A stretch of 64,000 nucleotides of DNA from Rhodopseudomonas palustris. GTDB lineage: Bacteria; Pseudomonadota; Alphaproteobacteria; Rhizobiales; Xanthobacteraceae. The translations under genes were made by a program, and so were the position numbers. The notes beneath the pieces were generated by a model. It worked only from the letters and a program-made list of their open reading frames with translations, was not told where the DNA came from and did not search any database. The number at the start of each line of letters is the position of its first letter. Within the stretch, counting starts at the first letter, position 1. Below, in pieces: positions 56,177-64,000 of the stretch. The DNA lies in the NCBI RefSeq assembly GCF_007005445.1, contig NZ_CP041387.1:3435001-3499000 (forward strand), given 5' to 3'.

Positions 56177-57187
56177 ATGAGCCGTTTGCGCGCCGCTGCC
56201 CTCGCATTTGCCGCCATTGTCGTGCCGTTTGCCGCCGGAGCCGCCGAGCAGGTGAATGTCTACACCTATCGGGAAACCAAACTGGTGCAGCCGCTGTTCG
56301 ACGCCTTCACCAAGGACACCGGGATCGCCGTCAATGTGATCTCGGCCAGTTCCGGCCTGGAGCAGCGGATCAAGGCCGAGGGCGCCGAGAGCCCGGCCGA
56401 CGTGCTGCTGACGGTCGACATCGGCCGAATCGACGATGCGGTCGCGGCCGGCATCAGCCAGCCGATCAATTCGGCGGTGATCGACGAGATCGTACCGGCC
56501 CAGTTCCGCGATCCAAACGGCCACTGGGCCGGGATCTCGATGCGGGCCCGGGTGATCTACGCCTCGAAGGACCGCGTCAAGCAGGAAACGATCACCTACG
56601 AGGAACTGGCCGATCCGAAGTGGAAGGGCAAGATCTGCATCCGCTCCGGCCAGCACATCTACAACAACGCGCTGTTCGCCGCCTATGTGGCCAAGCACGG
56701 CGAGGCCAAGGCGGAGGAATGGCTGCGCGGCCTGAAGGCCAATCTGGCGCAGAAGCCGTCGGGCGGCGACCGCGAGACCGCGCGCGACGTCGCCGCCGGC
56801 AAATGCGACCTCGGCATCGGCAATACCTACTACTGGGCATTGATGCAGAAGGACCCCGACAAGAAGGCCTGGGCCGACGCCACCCGCGTCGTGCTGCCGA
56901 CGTTCGAAGGCGGCGGCACCCACGTCAACCTGTCTGGCGTGCTGCTGACCAAGAACGCGCCGAACAAGGCCAATGCGGTGAAACTGATCGAATGGCTCGC
57001 CGGCGAGAAGGCGCAGCAGATCTACGCTGACGCCAACTACGAATACCCGATCCGCCCGGGCGTCGCGCTGAACCCGGTGATCGCCGGCTACGGCAAGCTG
57101 AAGCCCGATCCGCTGCCGATCGCCCAGATCGCCGCCAACCGCAAGGCGGCCGCGACACTGGTCGACAAGGTCGGGTTCGACAACTGA
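56177..57187 (+). CDS. Ferric-iron ABC transporter substrate-binding protein
   Basis: 336 residues, periplasmic. The N-terminus is a signal peptide (RLRAAALAFAAIVVPFAAGAAEQ). VNVYTYRETKLVQPLFDAF opens the FbpA-type type II binding fold, and YADANYEYPIRPG near the C-terminus holds the tandem Tyr residues that bind iron. GGAG precedes the ATG. The permease follows, but no ATPase of this transporter is in the window. Confidence 0.9.
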   Translation: MSRLRAAALAFAAIVVPFAAGAAEQVNVYTYRETKLVQPLFDAFTKDTGIAVNVISASSGLEQRIKAEGAESPADVLLTVDIGRIDDAVAAGISQPINSAVIDEIVPAQFRDPNGHWAGISMRARVIYASKDRVKQETITYEELADPKWKGKICIRSGQHIYNNALFAAYVAKHGEAKAEEWLRGLKANLAQKPSGGDRETARDVAAGKCDLGIGNTYYWALMQKDPDKKAWADATRVVLPTFEGGGTHVNLSGVLLTKNAPNKANAVKLIEWLAGEKAQQIYADANYEYPIRPGVALNPVIAGYGKLKPDPLPIAQIAANRKAAATLVDKVGFDN

Positions 57188-57219
57188 ACGTCATCACACC
57201 TCCACCGCAGGCAGATTTC

Positions 57220-57336
57220 CCTCATCCTGAGGAGACCGGCGAAGCCCAGAGGGCGAAGCCGGGCGTCTCGAAGGATGGAGCCAAAGATCACGTCCTCATG
57301 GTTCGAGACGGCGCTGCGCGCCTCCTCACCATGAGG
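57220..57336. repeat. Dispersed palindromic repeat overlapping the permease start
   Basis: Outer arms CCTCATCCTGAGGAG (57220-57234) and CTCCTCACCATGAGG (57322-57336), inner arms CGTCTCGAAGGATGG and CATGGTTCGAGACGG, a type common in Rhizobiales. It fills the gap between binding protein and permease and contains both candidate start codons of the permease (57298 and 57331). Confidence 0.85.
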
Positions 57337-58977
57337 ACGGCGCCCAGTGCGTCCGATACCGAACTCGTCGTCCTCGTCCTCGCTCTCCTCACCGCCCTTC
57401 TCGTCGCCGCGCCCGTGATCAGCCTGGTGCTGATCGCACTGCAGCCTGCAGGCGAGGTGTGGTCGCATCTGATCGCCTACGTGCTGCCGCGCGCCGTCGG
57501 CGACACCGCGCTCTTGATCGCCGGCGTCGGCACCCTGACGCTGCTGATCGGCACCGGCACCGCCTGGCTGGTGTCGTCGCACGATTTTCCCGGCCGCGCG
57601 GCGCTGATCTGGCTGCTGCCGCTGCCGCTTTCGGTGCCGACCTATCTGTCGGCCTACGTCTATGTCGATCTGTTCGAACCGCTCGGCTTGGTGCATCGCG
57701 CGCTGTCGGCGCTGATGCCCCCGGCCGAGGCGGTGCAGTGGCTGCCGCAGATGCGTTCGCTCCCCGGCGCGATGCTGCTGCTGGCGCTGGTGCTGTATCC
57801 TTACGTGTATCTGTCGGCCCGCGCGGTGTTTCAGGCCCAGGGCACCGACGCGATCGAAGCCGCGCGAACGCTCGGCGCCGGCCGCTTCACCATCCTGTGC
57901 CGGGTGGTACTGCCGATGGCGCGGCCTGCGCTTGCAGTCGGCGTCGCGCTCGCCGCGCTGGAGACGCTGAACGACATCGGCGCCTCGGAATATCTCGGCG
58001 TCCGCACCCTCACCGTCTCGGTGTTCACCACCTGGCTGAATCGCGGCAGCCTCGCCGGCGCCGCGCAGCTCTCGCTGGTGCTGCTCGGCTTCGCCGCGCT
58101 GTTGATCGCGATCGAGCGGATCGGCCGACGCAACGCCAGCGTCGAACTGTCGGCCGAAAGCCCGCGGCTGCGGTCGCGCACCCGGCTGGACGGCGCGAAA
58201 GGCGGCCTCGCCACCGCGGCCTGCCTGTTGCCGCCGCTGTTCGGCTTCGTGCTGCCCGCCGGCTTTCTGCTCGGCGAGAGCGTGCGCCGCAGCCTGTCGA
58301 TCGGGATCGACCCTGCGCTGTGGCGCGACGCCCTGCACACGGTGACGCTGGCCGCTCTGGCGACCGTGATCGCGCTGGCGCTCGGGCTGATCGTGGTGCT
58401 GGCCGCGCGCTGGCGGGAGGAGCGAACGACCCGCGCGGCCGTCACAGTCACCCAGCTCGGTTACGCCCTTCCGGGCCTGGTGCTGGCGCTCGGGCTGCTG
58501 ACGCCGGTGCTGGTGATCGACGGCACCATCGCCAATCTGTTCCGTGCGTTCGGCTATCCGTCGCCGGGCCTGATCCTGATGAGCACCGGGGGCGCCGTGG
58601 TGGCCGCCTATGTGATCCGCTTTCTCGCGGTGCCGACCGGACTGGTCAAGGCCGGATTCGATCGGATTCCGCGCGACTATGACGACTCCGCCCGCGCCGC
58701 CGGTGCCGGCCGTCTGATCACGCTGTGGAAGATCGACCTGCCGCTGCTGCGCCCGGCGCTGGTCGGCGCTGCGATCCTGGTGTTCGTCGACTGTCTGAAA
58801 GAGCTGCCGGCGACGCTGCTGCTGCGGCCGCTGAACGTCGAGACGCTGTCGACCTCGATCTATCAATACGCCAGCCGCGGCAGCTTCGAGGACGGCGCGC
58901 TGGCGGCCCTGATCATCGTTGCCGCCAGCATTCCGCCGGTGGTCTGGCTGACGCGGTTCTCCGACCTGCCGGAATGA
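57331..58977 (+). CDS. Ferric-iron ABC transporter permease
   Basis: About 548 residues with some twelve membrane segments, the usual two fused permease halves of FbpB/AfuB. Each half has the EAA-type loop: GTDAIEAARTLGAGRFTILCRVVLPM and DYDDSARAAGAGRLITLWKIDLPLLRPA. The start is uncertain: the ATG at 57331 and one 33 bases upstream both lie within a palindromic repeat and lack a ribosome site. The partner binding protein is upstream. No ATP-binding subunit follows before the unrelated gene at 59108. Confidence 0.88.
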   Translation: MRTAPSASDTELVVLVLALLTALLVAAPVISLVLIALQPAGEVWSHLIAYVLPRAVGDTALLIAGVGTLTLLIGTGTAWLVSSHDFPGRAALIWLLPLPLSVPTYLSAYVYVDLFEPLGLVHRALSALMPPAEAVQWLPQMRSLPGAMLLLALVLYPYVYLSARAVFQAQGTDAIEAARTLGAGRFTILCRVVLPMARPALAVGVALAALETLNDIGASEYLGVRTLTVSVFTTWLNRGSLAGAAQLSLVLLGFAALLIAIERIGRRNASVELSAESPRLRSRTRLDGAKGGLATAACLLPPLFGFVLPAGFLLGESVRRSLSIGIDPALWRDALHTVTLAALATVIALALGLIVVLAARWREERTTRAAVTVTQLGYALPGLVLALGLLTPVLVIDGTIANLFRAFGYPSPGLILMSTGGAVVAAYVIRFLAVPTGLVKAGFDRIPRDYDDSARAAGAGRLITLWKIDLPLLRPALVGAAILVFVDCLKELPATLLLRPLNVETLSTSIYQYASRGSFEDGALAALIIVAASIPPVVWLTRFSDLPE

Positions 58978-59042
58978 AACCTATCGGAAAGAGCGGAGCG
59001 CCACGCTGCCGCCGTCATCCCGGGGATCATGGCTCGGGAACC

Positions 59043-59070
59043 CCGGTGCTGCGGCGAACCGCAGCACCGG
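59043..59070. repeat. Perfect palindrome of a third repeat type
   Basis: CCGGTGCTGCGG (59043-59054) and CCGCAGCACCGG (59059-59070), 12-base arms with a CGAA loop and no T run. It lies 38 bases before the next gene. Likely a dispersed repeat element or transcript-stabilising hairpin of the permease mRNA. Confidence 0.75.
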
Positions 59071-59107
59071 CTGGCCCTGCCCCGTCCGCGACCGTATAAT
59101 TCGCCCG

Positions 59108-59746
59108 ATGAAGCAAGCTCGGATCTGTTCTGCCGCCGCCCGATGCGGCCTCGTTCTCGCCTTGTCGCTCGGCGCTGCCGCTTCGGCGTCGGCGCAGGTG
59201 GCGCCGATCCGCTACTGGATCCCCGGTGGGCCGTTCGGATTCGGCGGCGGCACCACCGAGAGCTGGCGCGCACTGAGCTGGGGCGACGTCCCTGGGTTCA
59301 CCGCCGAGACCGACGAGAACGGCGAACCGCGCAGCGGCTTCGTTGCCCGCAGCTACAGCGCCCCGGTCGGGCCGTTGACCGGCGGCTTCGGCTGGAACAG
59401 CCCGGGCGGCGCCGGCGCATTCGGCAATTTCGGCTCGCTCGCCGCAGAGGGCTCGCAATACGGTTACCGCTTCAAAGGCGTCGGCGACCTGCCGGTGACG
59501 CTGTTCGGCAGCGTCGACAGTCTGAAGTACAAGCCGGACGTGTTCACGGCGCTGACCTCGCCGGGCTTCGCCAGCAGCAACACCGCCGCCACCAGCGTCA
59601 ACGCCGGGATCGAGATCAAGCCGACCTCCAATGTCAGCCTGTCGTTCTCGGCCGGCTACACCCAGTACAACGGCACCACCGACAGCGACATCCGCTCCAA
59701 CCTGCTGCCCGGCGAATCGCCGATGTTCTCAGGCGGCCGGCGCTAG
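59108..59746 (+). CDS. Exported hypothetical protein, possibly outer-membrane
   Basis: 212 residues. Signal peptide residues 1-30 (CGLVLALSLGAAASASAQ). The mature part is rich in glycine, aromatic and alternating residues (PGGPFGFGGG, NVSLSFSAGYTQYNGT), which suggests beta-strands of an outer-membrane or surface protein. No family recognised. A tataat stretch just upstream (ccgtataattcgcccg) may be the promoter -10. The 3' end overlaps the convergent rutD stop by 18 bases. Confidence 0.65.
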   Translation: MKQARICSAAARCGLVLALSLGAAASASAQVAPIRYWIPGGPFGFGGGTTESWRALSWGDVPGFTAETDENGEPRSGFVARSYSAPVGPLTGGFGWNSPGGAGAFGNFGSLAAEGSQYGYRFKGVGDLPVTLFGSVDSLKYKPDVFTALTSPGFASSNTAATSVNAGIEIKPTSNVSLSFSAGYTQYNGTTDSDIRSNLLPGESPMFSGGRR

Positions 59747-60532
59747 GAAATCCAGCACTGCGCGGTTGAACGCATCCGCCTCGGTCACGGTGACGCCGTG
59801 GCCGCCTTCCGGCATCAGCACGAATTCAGCAGATGGCAGGCCGGCGGCGAGATGCTGCGAGCACGTCCACGGTACCAGCGTGTCGTCCTTGCTCGCCAGC
59901 ACCAGCGTCGAATGACGAATCTCGTCGAGCCGGGCCGCGACATCGAAAGCCAGCAAAGCCGCGATCCGCCGCTCGATATTGTCGGCACCCTGGAAGTGGC
60001 GAACCCCATGAGCTTCCTCTTCCGCCACCCGCGCGGCGTTCGCGACCATCCAGGCCGGAGGATACAGAAAGATCGGCTGCGCCCGAACATAGGCTTCGAC
60101 GCCGACACCGCGCAGCAGGTCTCGGCGCACGTCGAAGCAGCGCTTGGTGTGCGGATTGGGCGCGGCCCAGGCGTTGACCAGCACGAGCCGATCAAGCATC
60201 TGCGGCGCGCGCAGAGCGAATTCGAGCCCGACCAGCCCGCCGAGCGCGTGGCCCATGAAGTGACAGCGTTCGATCTGCTGCGCCTGCAACAGCGCGATCA
60301 CTTCATCGGCCATGTCGCCGATGCTGTAGCCGTCGGGCAGTGTCGCCGGATTGCGCCCGGTGCCGCGATGATCGTACAACACGACGCGATACTGCTGCGC
60401 CAGCGCTTCGATCTGTGGCAGCCAGAAAGCGCCAGCGCCGCCGAGCCCGGCCGACAGCACGATGGTCGGGGCGTCCGGCTCGGGGCGCCCGACGATCTCC
60501 GCGGCCAGCATCGAACCTTGCTGCCCGGTCAT
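59729..60532 (-). CDS. rutD: RutD, aminoacrylate hydrolase family
   Basis: Part of pyrimidine-ring degradation; thought to speed breakdown of aminoacrylate to malonic semialdehyde. 267 residues. The nucleophile elbow is GHALGG with Ala96 in place of Ser, as in RutD of E. coli. NPHTKRCFDVRRDLLRGVG and AQPIFLYPPAWM follow that protein closely. The ATG overlaps the stop of the ABC ATPase gene (ATGA, 60529-60532), so they are coupled. A second hydrolase with an intact Ser is encoded three genes away in the same operon. Confidence 0.88.
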   Translation of the reverse strand: MTGQQGSMLAAEIVGRPEPDAPTIVLSAGLGGAGAFWLPQIEALAQQYRVVLYDHRGTGRNPATLPDGYSIGDMADEVIALLQAQQIERCHFMGHALGGLVGLEFALRAPQMLDRLVLVNAWAAPNPHTKRCFDVRRDLLRGVGVEAYVRAQPIFLYPPAWMVANAARVAEEEAHGVRHFQGADNIERRIAALLAFDVAARLDEIRHSTLVLASKDDTLVPWTCSQHLAAGLPSAEFVLMPEGGHGVTVTEADAFNRAVLDFLAPAA

Positions 60533-61314
60533 GCCGCGAGATCGATGCCGAGTTCGGACCAGATCGTCTCGTACAGCGCAGTGAATTCCGGCAGCTTGCG
60601 GATCTTCAGCGGATGGCGCTGCTCCGGCGCGATGTGCACTGGATGGATCGATTTCACCCGGCCCGGGCGGCTGGTGATGACGACGATGCGGTCCGCCATG
60701 GTGATCGCCTCGCCGACGTCGTGGGTGACCAGGACGACGCTGCACTGCCGCTCGCGGATAATGCGCAACACGTCGCTTTGCAGCACCAGGCGGGTCTGGC
60801 TGTCGAGCGCCGAGAACGGCTCGTCGAGCAGGATCACGTCCGGGCTGAAGGCGAGCGTGCGCATGAACGCCACCCGCTGGCGCATGCCGCCAGACAGCTC
60901 CGACGGATAACTGTGCTCGAAACCCTTGAGGCCGTAATTTTCGATCAGCTCGTGGGCGATCGCCTCGGCCTTCTTGCGCGGCATGTTGCGGACCTGAAGC
61001 CCGACGATCACGTTATCGATCACGGTACGCCAGGGCAGCAGCAGATCCTTCTGCAGCATGTAGCCGACATGGCCGGTGGCGCTGTGGACCGGCTCGCCGT
61101 TGACCTCGACCCGGCCGCCGGTCGGTTCCAGCAGCCCGGCGATGATGTTGAACAGGGTGGTCTTACCGCAACCGGACGGGCCGACGATGGCGACGATCTC
61201 GCCACGATGGACCTGAAATCCGATATTGGCGATCGCAGTCACCGGCGCCGCATTGGCGACGTCGAAGGTCATGCCGACGTTCTCGGCGTTGAGCACGATA
61301 TGGGCGTCAGACAT
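60529..61314 (-). CDS. ABC transporter ATP-binding protein, NitT/TauT type
   Basis: 261 residues. Walker A GPSGCGKTT (45-53), signature LSGGMRQR and Walker B VILLDEPFSALD are intact; MLQKDLLLPWRTV is the Q-loop region of the nitrate/sulphonate/taurine importers. Overlaps both neighbours (8 bases upstream, 4 downstream), so it is tightly co-translated with the rut genes. With the permease at 62133 it should form an importer for a pyrimidine or related substrate; no binding protein gene is visible. Confidence 0.92.
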   Translation of the reverse strand: MSDAHIVLNAENVGMTFDVANAAPVTAIANIGFQVHRGEIVAIVGPSGCGKTTLFNIIAGLLEPTGGRVEVNGEPVHSATGHVGYMLQKDLLLPWRTVIDNVIVGLQVRNMPRKKAEAIAHELIENYGLKGFEHSYPSELSGGMRQRVAFMRTLAFSPDVILLDEPFSALDSQTRLVLQSDVLRIIRERQCSVVLVTHDVGEAITMADRIVVITSRPGRVKSIHPVHIAPEQRHPLKIRKLPEFTALYETIWSELGIDLAA

Positions 61315-62122
61315 GGGCGTAGGTTCCGATCGGATGGGCGGCCAGGAAGTCGAGCGTGAGGTTGTTGAAGGCAACCGGCTCGACGCGGGAGAAGGCGTGG
61401 CCGCCGCGCGGCACCTGGATGAGCTCGGCGCCCGCGATGCGCGCGGCAATCAGTTCCGACGAATAGGGCGGCGTCAGGATGTCGTCCTGCGCGACAAGTA
61501 CCATCGTGGGGCAGCGGATCTTGTCCAGATAGCGCAGCCCGTCGAACGCCATGATGCCGGCAGCGCGCGCATCCATGATGCTGCGCGACGGCGTCGCGGC
61601 CACGGCAACCGCGATCTCGCGGTCCAGCTCGGCCCGATGGTCGCGCACGTAGTAGGGCGGATACAGGAAAAGCGGCGTAGCGCGATGATACTCCGCTTCG
61701 CCCATGCCGCTCAGGATGCGCCGGCGCAGACTGAGGCAACTCTCCATCTGCGCGTCGAGCTCGGCCCAGGTCGCGTACAGGACCAGGCTGGCAATTCGCT
61801 CCGGCGCTTTGGCGCCGAGCACGATACCCATCGCGCCGCCGGTCGAATGGCCGACCAGATGTGCCTTGTCGATATCCAGGCGATCCATCAGCCGCAGCAA
61901 GTCGTCAGCGAGCAGCTCGACCGAATATTCCATCTCGGAGCGGGTGCTGCCACCGGTGCCGCGATGATCGTGCAGCACCACCTGATGACGCGCCGCGAAG
62001 GCGTCCACATTGGGCCCCCAGTAACCGGCGGATCCGCCGAGGCCGGCGACCAGCAGCACCGGCTCACCGGAGCCGACGACCTCGTAGCGTAGTGCAATGT
62101 CCGACAATTGAGCGATCGGCAT
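61307..62122 (-). CDS. RutD-like alpha/beta hydrolase with intact catalytic serine
   Basis: 271 residues. Nucleophile elbow GHSTGG with Ser93, oxyanion region LLVAGLGGSAGYW, HDHRGTG and the late GGHAFSR His make a complete catalytic triad, unlike the rutD copy downstream. CLSLRRRILSGMGEAEYHRATPLFLYPPYYV aligns with the RutD cap. Lies between the permease and ATPase genes, overlapping the latter. It may be the truly catalytic hydrolase of the pathway or act on a ring-opened carbamate intermediate. Confidence 0.82.
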   Translation of the reverse strand: MPIAQLSDIALRYEVVGSGEPVLLVAGLGGSAGYWGPNVDAFAARHQVVLHDHRGTGGSTRSEMEYSVELLADDLLRLMDRLDIDKAHLVGHSTGGAMGIVLGAKAPERIASLVLYATWAELDAQMESCLSLRRRILSGMGEAEYHRATPLFLYPPYYVRDHRAELDREIAVAVAATPSRSIMDARAAGIMAFDGLRYLDKIRCPTMVLVAQDDILTPPYSSELIAARIAGAELIQVPRGGHAFSRVEPVAFNNLTLDFLAAHPIGTYAHV

Positions 62123-62132
62123 CTTCAGAACC

Positions 62133-62972
62133 TCAGCGCCACTTCATCCGGCGCTCGACCCAGCCGACGAGGCCGTCGAGCAGCAGCGCCAGCAGCATCA
62201 ATGCGAGAATGCCGCCCCACACCGCGTTGAGATTGTACAACGTACCGGCGTAGTAGATCTGATAGCCAAGCCCCTGATCGGCCGAGATGTATTCGCCGAC
62301 CACCGCGCCGATCATCGCGAAGCCGATGTTGAGTCGAAACGCGGAGGCGATCCACGGCAGCGATCCGGGCGCGATCACGATACGAAACATCTGAAACCGG
62401 CTGGCGCCGAGCGCCTTGAGCATCTTCAGATAGTCGCCATCGATTTCCTGCGTGCCGGCATAGCTGGTGATCATCGCAACGATGAAAGTGATGATGGCGG
62501 CGACCGCGATCTTGGATTCGATGCCGACGCCGAACCACACCACGATCAGCGGCGCCAGCGCGATCTTCGGCAGGCCGTTGAGTGCGATCAAGAGTGGCCG
62601 TAGCACCGCGGCCGCGGTCGGTGACAGCCACAACAGCAGGCCGGCGGCCGAGCCGGCGATGCTGCCGATCAGGAATCCGAGAATCGATTCCTTGGCGGTG
62701 ACCCAGGTGTCGTTGAGCAGTGAGCCGGTGGTGAGCCCCTTGGCCAGTTCTCGCCAGATACCGGTCGGCTGGCCGTAGAGATAGACCTTGATCCACTCGG
62801 CGCGGATCGCAATCTCCCACAGCAACAGGAAGCCGCCGATCAGCAGCAATTGCAGAAAGAAGATCCTGCCCCGCGCAAGCCACGGCGCGGAGATCGAGCG
62901 TTGCGAGGCTTTGGCCGGCTTCCGATCGGCTGTCTGCTCGGGCATGCGACCCATGATCTCCGCATTGGCCAT
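62133..62972 (-). CDS. ABC transporter permease, NitT/TauT type
   Basis: 279 residues, about six membrane segments. LLLIGGFLLLWEIAIRAEW opens the typical permease, and GDYLKMLKALGASRFQMFRIVIAPGSLPWI is the EAA loop that contacts the ATPase. It follows rutC by 2 bases. With the ATPase at 60529 it forms an importer that replaces the RutG permease found in E. coli; the substrate is inferred from context only. Confidence 0.9.
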   Translation of the reverse strand: MANAEIMGRMPEQTADRKPAKASQRSISAPWLARGRIFFLQLLLIGGFLLLWEIAIRAEWIKVYLYGQPTGIWRELAKGLTTGSLLNDTWVTAKESILGFLIGSIAGSAAGLLLWLSPTAAAVLRPLLIALNGLPKIALAPLIVVWFGVGIESKIAVAAIITFIVAMITSYAGTQEIDGDYLKMLKALGASRFQMFRIVIAPGSLPWIASAFRLNIGFAMIGAVVGEYISADQGLGYQIYYAGTLYNLNAVWGGILALMLLALLLDGLVGWVERRMKWR

Positions 62973-62974
62973 GG

Positions 62975-63361
62975 TCAGGTTCCGACGTAAGCGGTGGTGG
63001 CGATCTCGACGAGGAATTCCGGGCGCACCAACGGGCTCTGGATGCAGTATCGCGCCGGCGGAGTCTCCGGGAAGTACTCCTTGTAGACGGCATTCATCGC
63101 CGCGTAGTCGGCGAGGTCCTTCAGGAAGATCTGGTTGAACACCACGTCCTTCAGCGTGCCGCCGCCGGCCTCGACCACCGACTTGATCGACTCCAGCACG
63201 AACCGGGTCTGCGCGGTGGCGTCGCCGGCGCCGACGGTCTCGCCGTTGGGACCGATCGCCAGCGTACCGGAAACATAGATGAATCCGCCGGCCTTGGTAC
63301 CGGGGCTATAGGGCGCGAGCGGCGGCGGCGAGCCCGGCGGAATGATGACTTCGAACGGCAC
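62975..63361 (-). CDS. rutC: RutC, RidA-family aminoacrylate deaminase
   Basis: 128 residues, the exact RutC length, from a GTG start at 63361 chosen by AAGGAG 5 bases upstream; another GTG two codons earlier overlaps that site. [24 protein letters not shown] and [21 protein letters not shown] are RidA motifs, and the catalytic-type Arg in VRPEFLVEI is present. It should deaminate or reduce aminoacrylate released by RutB. Follows rutB by 29 bases. Confidence 0.92.
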   Translation of the reverse strand: MPFEVIIPPGSPPPLAPYSPGTKAGGFIYVSGTLAIGPNGETVGAGDATAQTRFVLESIKSVVEAGGGTLKDVVFNQIFLKDLADYAAMNAVYKEYFPETPPARYCIQSPLVRPEFLVEIATTAYVGT

Positions 63362-63390
63362 GGACACTCCTTGGTTGTCGAAGGCGAAAT

Positions 63391-64000
63391 TCAGGCGGCG
63401 ATGCTGGAAGCGAGCGCCTGGGCGACGTCGTCGACGGTCGAGCTCCAGCCGAAGAAGCTCTCGACATTGTAGATCGTCGCCTGCTGGCAGAACTCCGGCC
63501 CGGCCTGGTAGCAGGCGTCGCGCACCAGAACTGGGAAGTATTCCCTGAAGAACGCGTCGCGGATGGTCGACTCGACGCACACATTGGTGGCGACGCCGCA
63601 CACCAGCACCGTGTCGATCCTTCGGCTGCGCAACAGGCTGTCGAGTGCGGTGCCGGCGAAGCCGCTGTAGCGCGGCTTCGGCACCAACAGATCGTCGGGC
63701 TGCGGCTTCAGCTCCTGGACCAGCTCGTAGTCCCAGCCGCCGCGGGTCAGCAGCTTGCCGGCCAGTTCGGGCCGGCTGCGCATCAGCTTCAGCGAATTGC
63801 CCTTACGCTGATTGACCGAATTCGGACCGCCGGCCTCCTTCAGCGCCGGATCCCAGCCGTTCTGCAGCCACACCACCTGGATGCCGGAGCCGCGGGCGAT
63901 CGATATCAACCTGGCGATGGCGGGAATGACCTTCTGGGTCGGCGTCAGGTCGACGCCGAGATGCGAGAAGTAACCACCCGGCGAACAGTAACCGTTCTGC
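63391..64000 (-). CDS. rutB: RutB, ureidoacrylate amidohydrolase (5' part beyond the window)
   Basis: Isochorismatase-family hydrolase releasing carbamate and aminoacrylate from ureidoacrylate. Open through the window edge, so the N-terminus is missing. The visible part runs from [15 protein letters not shown]. The Lys in VPKPRYSGF and the catalytic Cys in [11 protein letters not shown] are present, and [18 protein letters not shown] and FFGWSST match RutB closely. The catalytic Asp should lie just beyond the edge. rutA probably lies upstream. Confidence 0.92.
   Translation of the reverse strand, partial: QNGYCSPGGYFSHLGVDLTPTQKVIPAIARLISIARGSGIQVVWLQNGWDPALKEAGGPNSVNQRKGNSLKLMRSRPELAGKLLTRGGWDYELVQELKPQPDDLLVPKPRYSGFAGTALDSLLRSRRIDTVLVCGVATNVCVESTIRDAFFREYFPVLVRDACYQAGPEFCQQATIYNVESFFGWSSTVDDVAQALASSIAA

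Noticed and set aside
57088-58866. Minus-strand open frame of 592 codons
   Set aside because: Antisense to the iron permease; low-complexity Arg/Gln/His composition.

Overview
The window is GC-rich DNA from an alphaproteobacterium, most likely of the Rhodopseudomonas/Bradyrhizobium group. This rests on strong third-position GC bias, a Caulobacter-type tRNA-His (no G-1, U72, A73), phasin genes, a copper nitrite reductase with NirV, a PdhS-like kinase and dispersed rhizobiales-style palindromes. The assignment is made from gene content alone, without a database search.

Positions 1-29,400 form a large surface-polysaccharide locus. It holds four nucleotide-sugar modules: dTDP-rhamnose (rfbB, rfbD and two rfbC-like epimerases, with no rfbA in view), CDP-4-keto-6-deoxyglucose with a C-methyltransferase and a reductase (rfbG-rfbF-methyltransferase-rfbC-reductase, one minus-strand operon), GDP-D-rhamnose (gmd-rmd, manC, manB) and UDP-ManNAc (wecB, cut by the window edge). 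Around them lie at least six glycosyltransferases, a PaaK/CapK-like adenylating enzyme, a NodB-type deacetylase, a short-chain dehydrogenase, a DUF5672 protein and an unusual sugar-phosphate cyclase resembling 2-deoxy-scyllo-inosose synthase more than dehydroquinate synthase. No Wzx/Wzy or Wzm/Wzt export genes are in view, so the locus continues elsewhere.

Positions 29,400-41,600 carry housekeeping and stress genes: a lipoprotein, msrA-msrB, carB (preceded by a tRNA-Cys-like gene and a terminator), greA, a DoxX protein, an Lrp regulator divergent from trxB, a LysR regulator, an orphan ParA ATPase and small envelope proteins. Positions 41,800-47,100 carry tRNA-His, two phasin genes (one behind a PhaR-like operator) and a 1195-residue PAS kinase with a degraded ATP-binding domain.

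Positions 47,350-59,750 hold a vapBC toxin-antitoxin pair, then a nitrite-respiration island (an NnrR-type Crp/Fnr regulator, a DUF1858 protein, nirK and nirV, with two FNR-family boxes before nirK). Next come an overlapping three-gene operon (AMP/thymidine phosphorylase, PRPP-synthase-like protein, beta-CASP nuclease), a small zinc-ribbon protein, a ferric-iron ABC binding protein and permease without their ATPase, and an exported protein.

Positions 59,730-64,000 are an atypical pyrimidine-utilisation (rut) operon on the minus strand: rutB (cut by the edge), rutC, an ABC permease, a second RutD-like hydrolase, an ABC ATPase and rutD. An ABC importer appears to take the place of the usual RutG permease.
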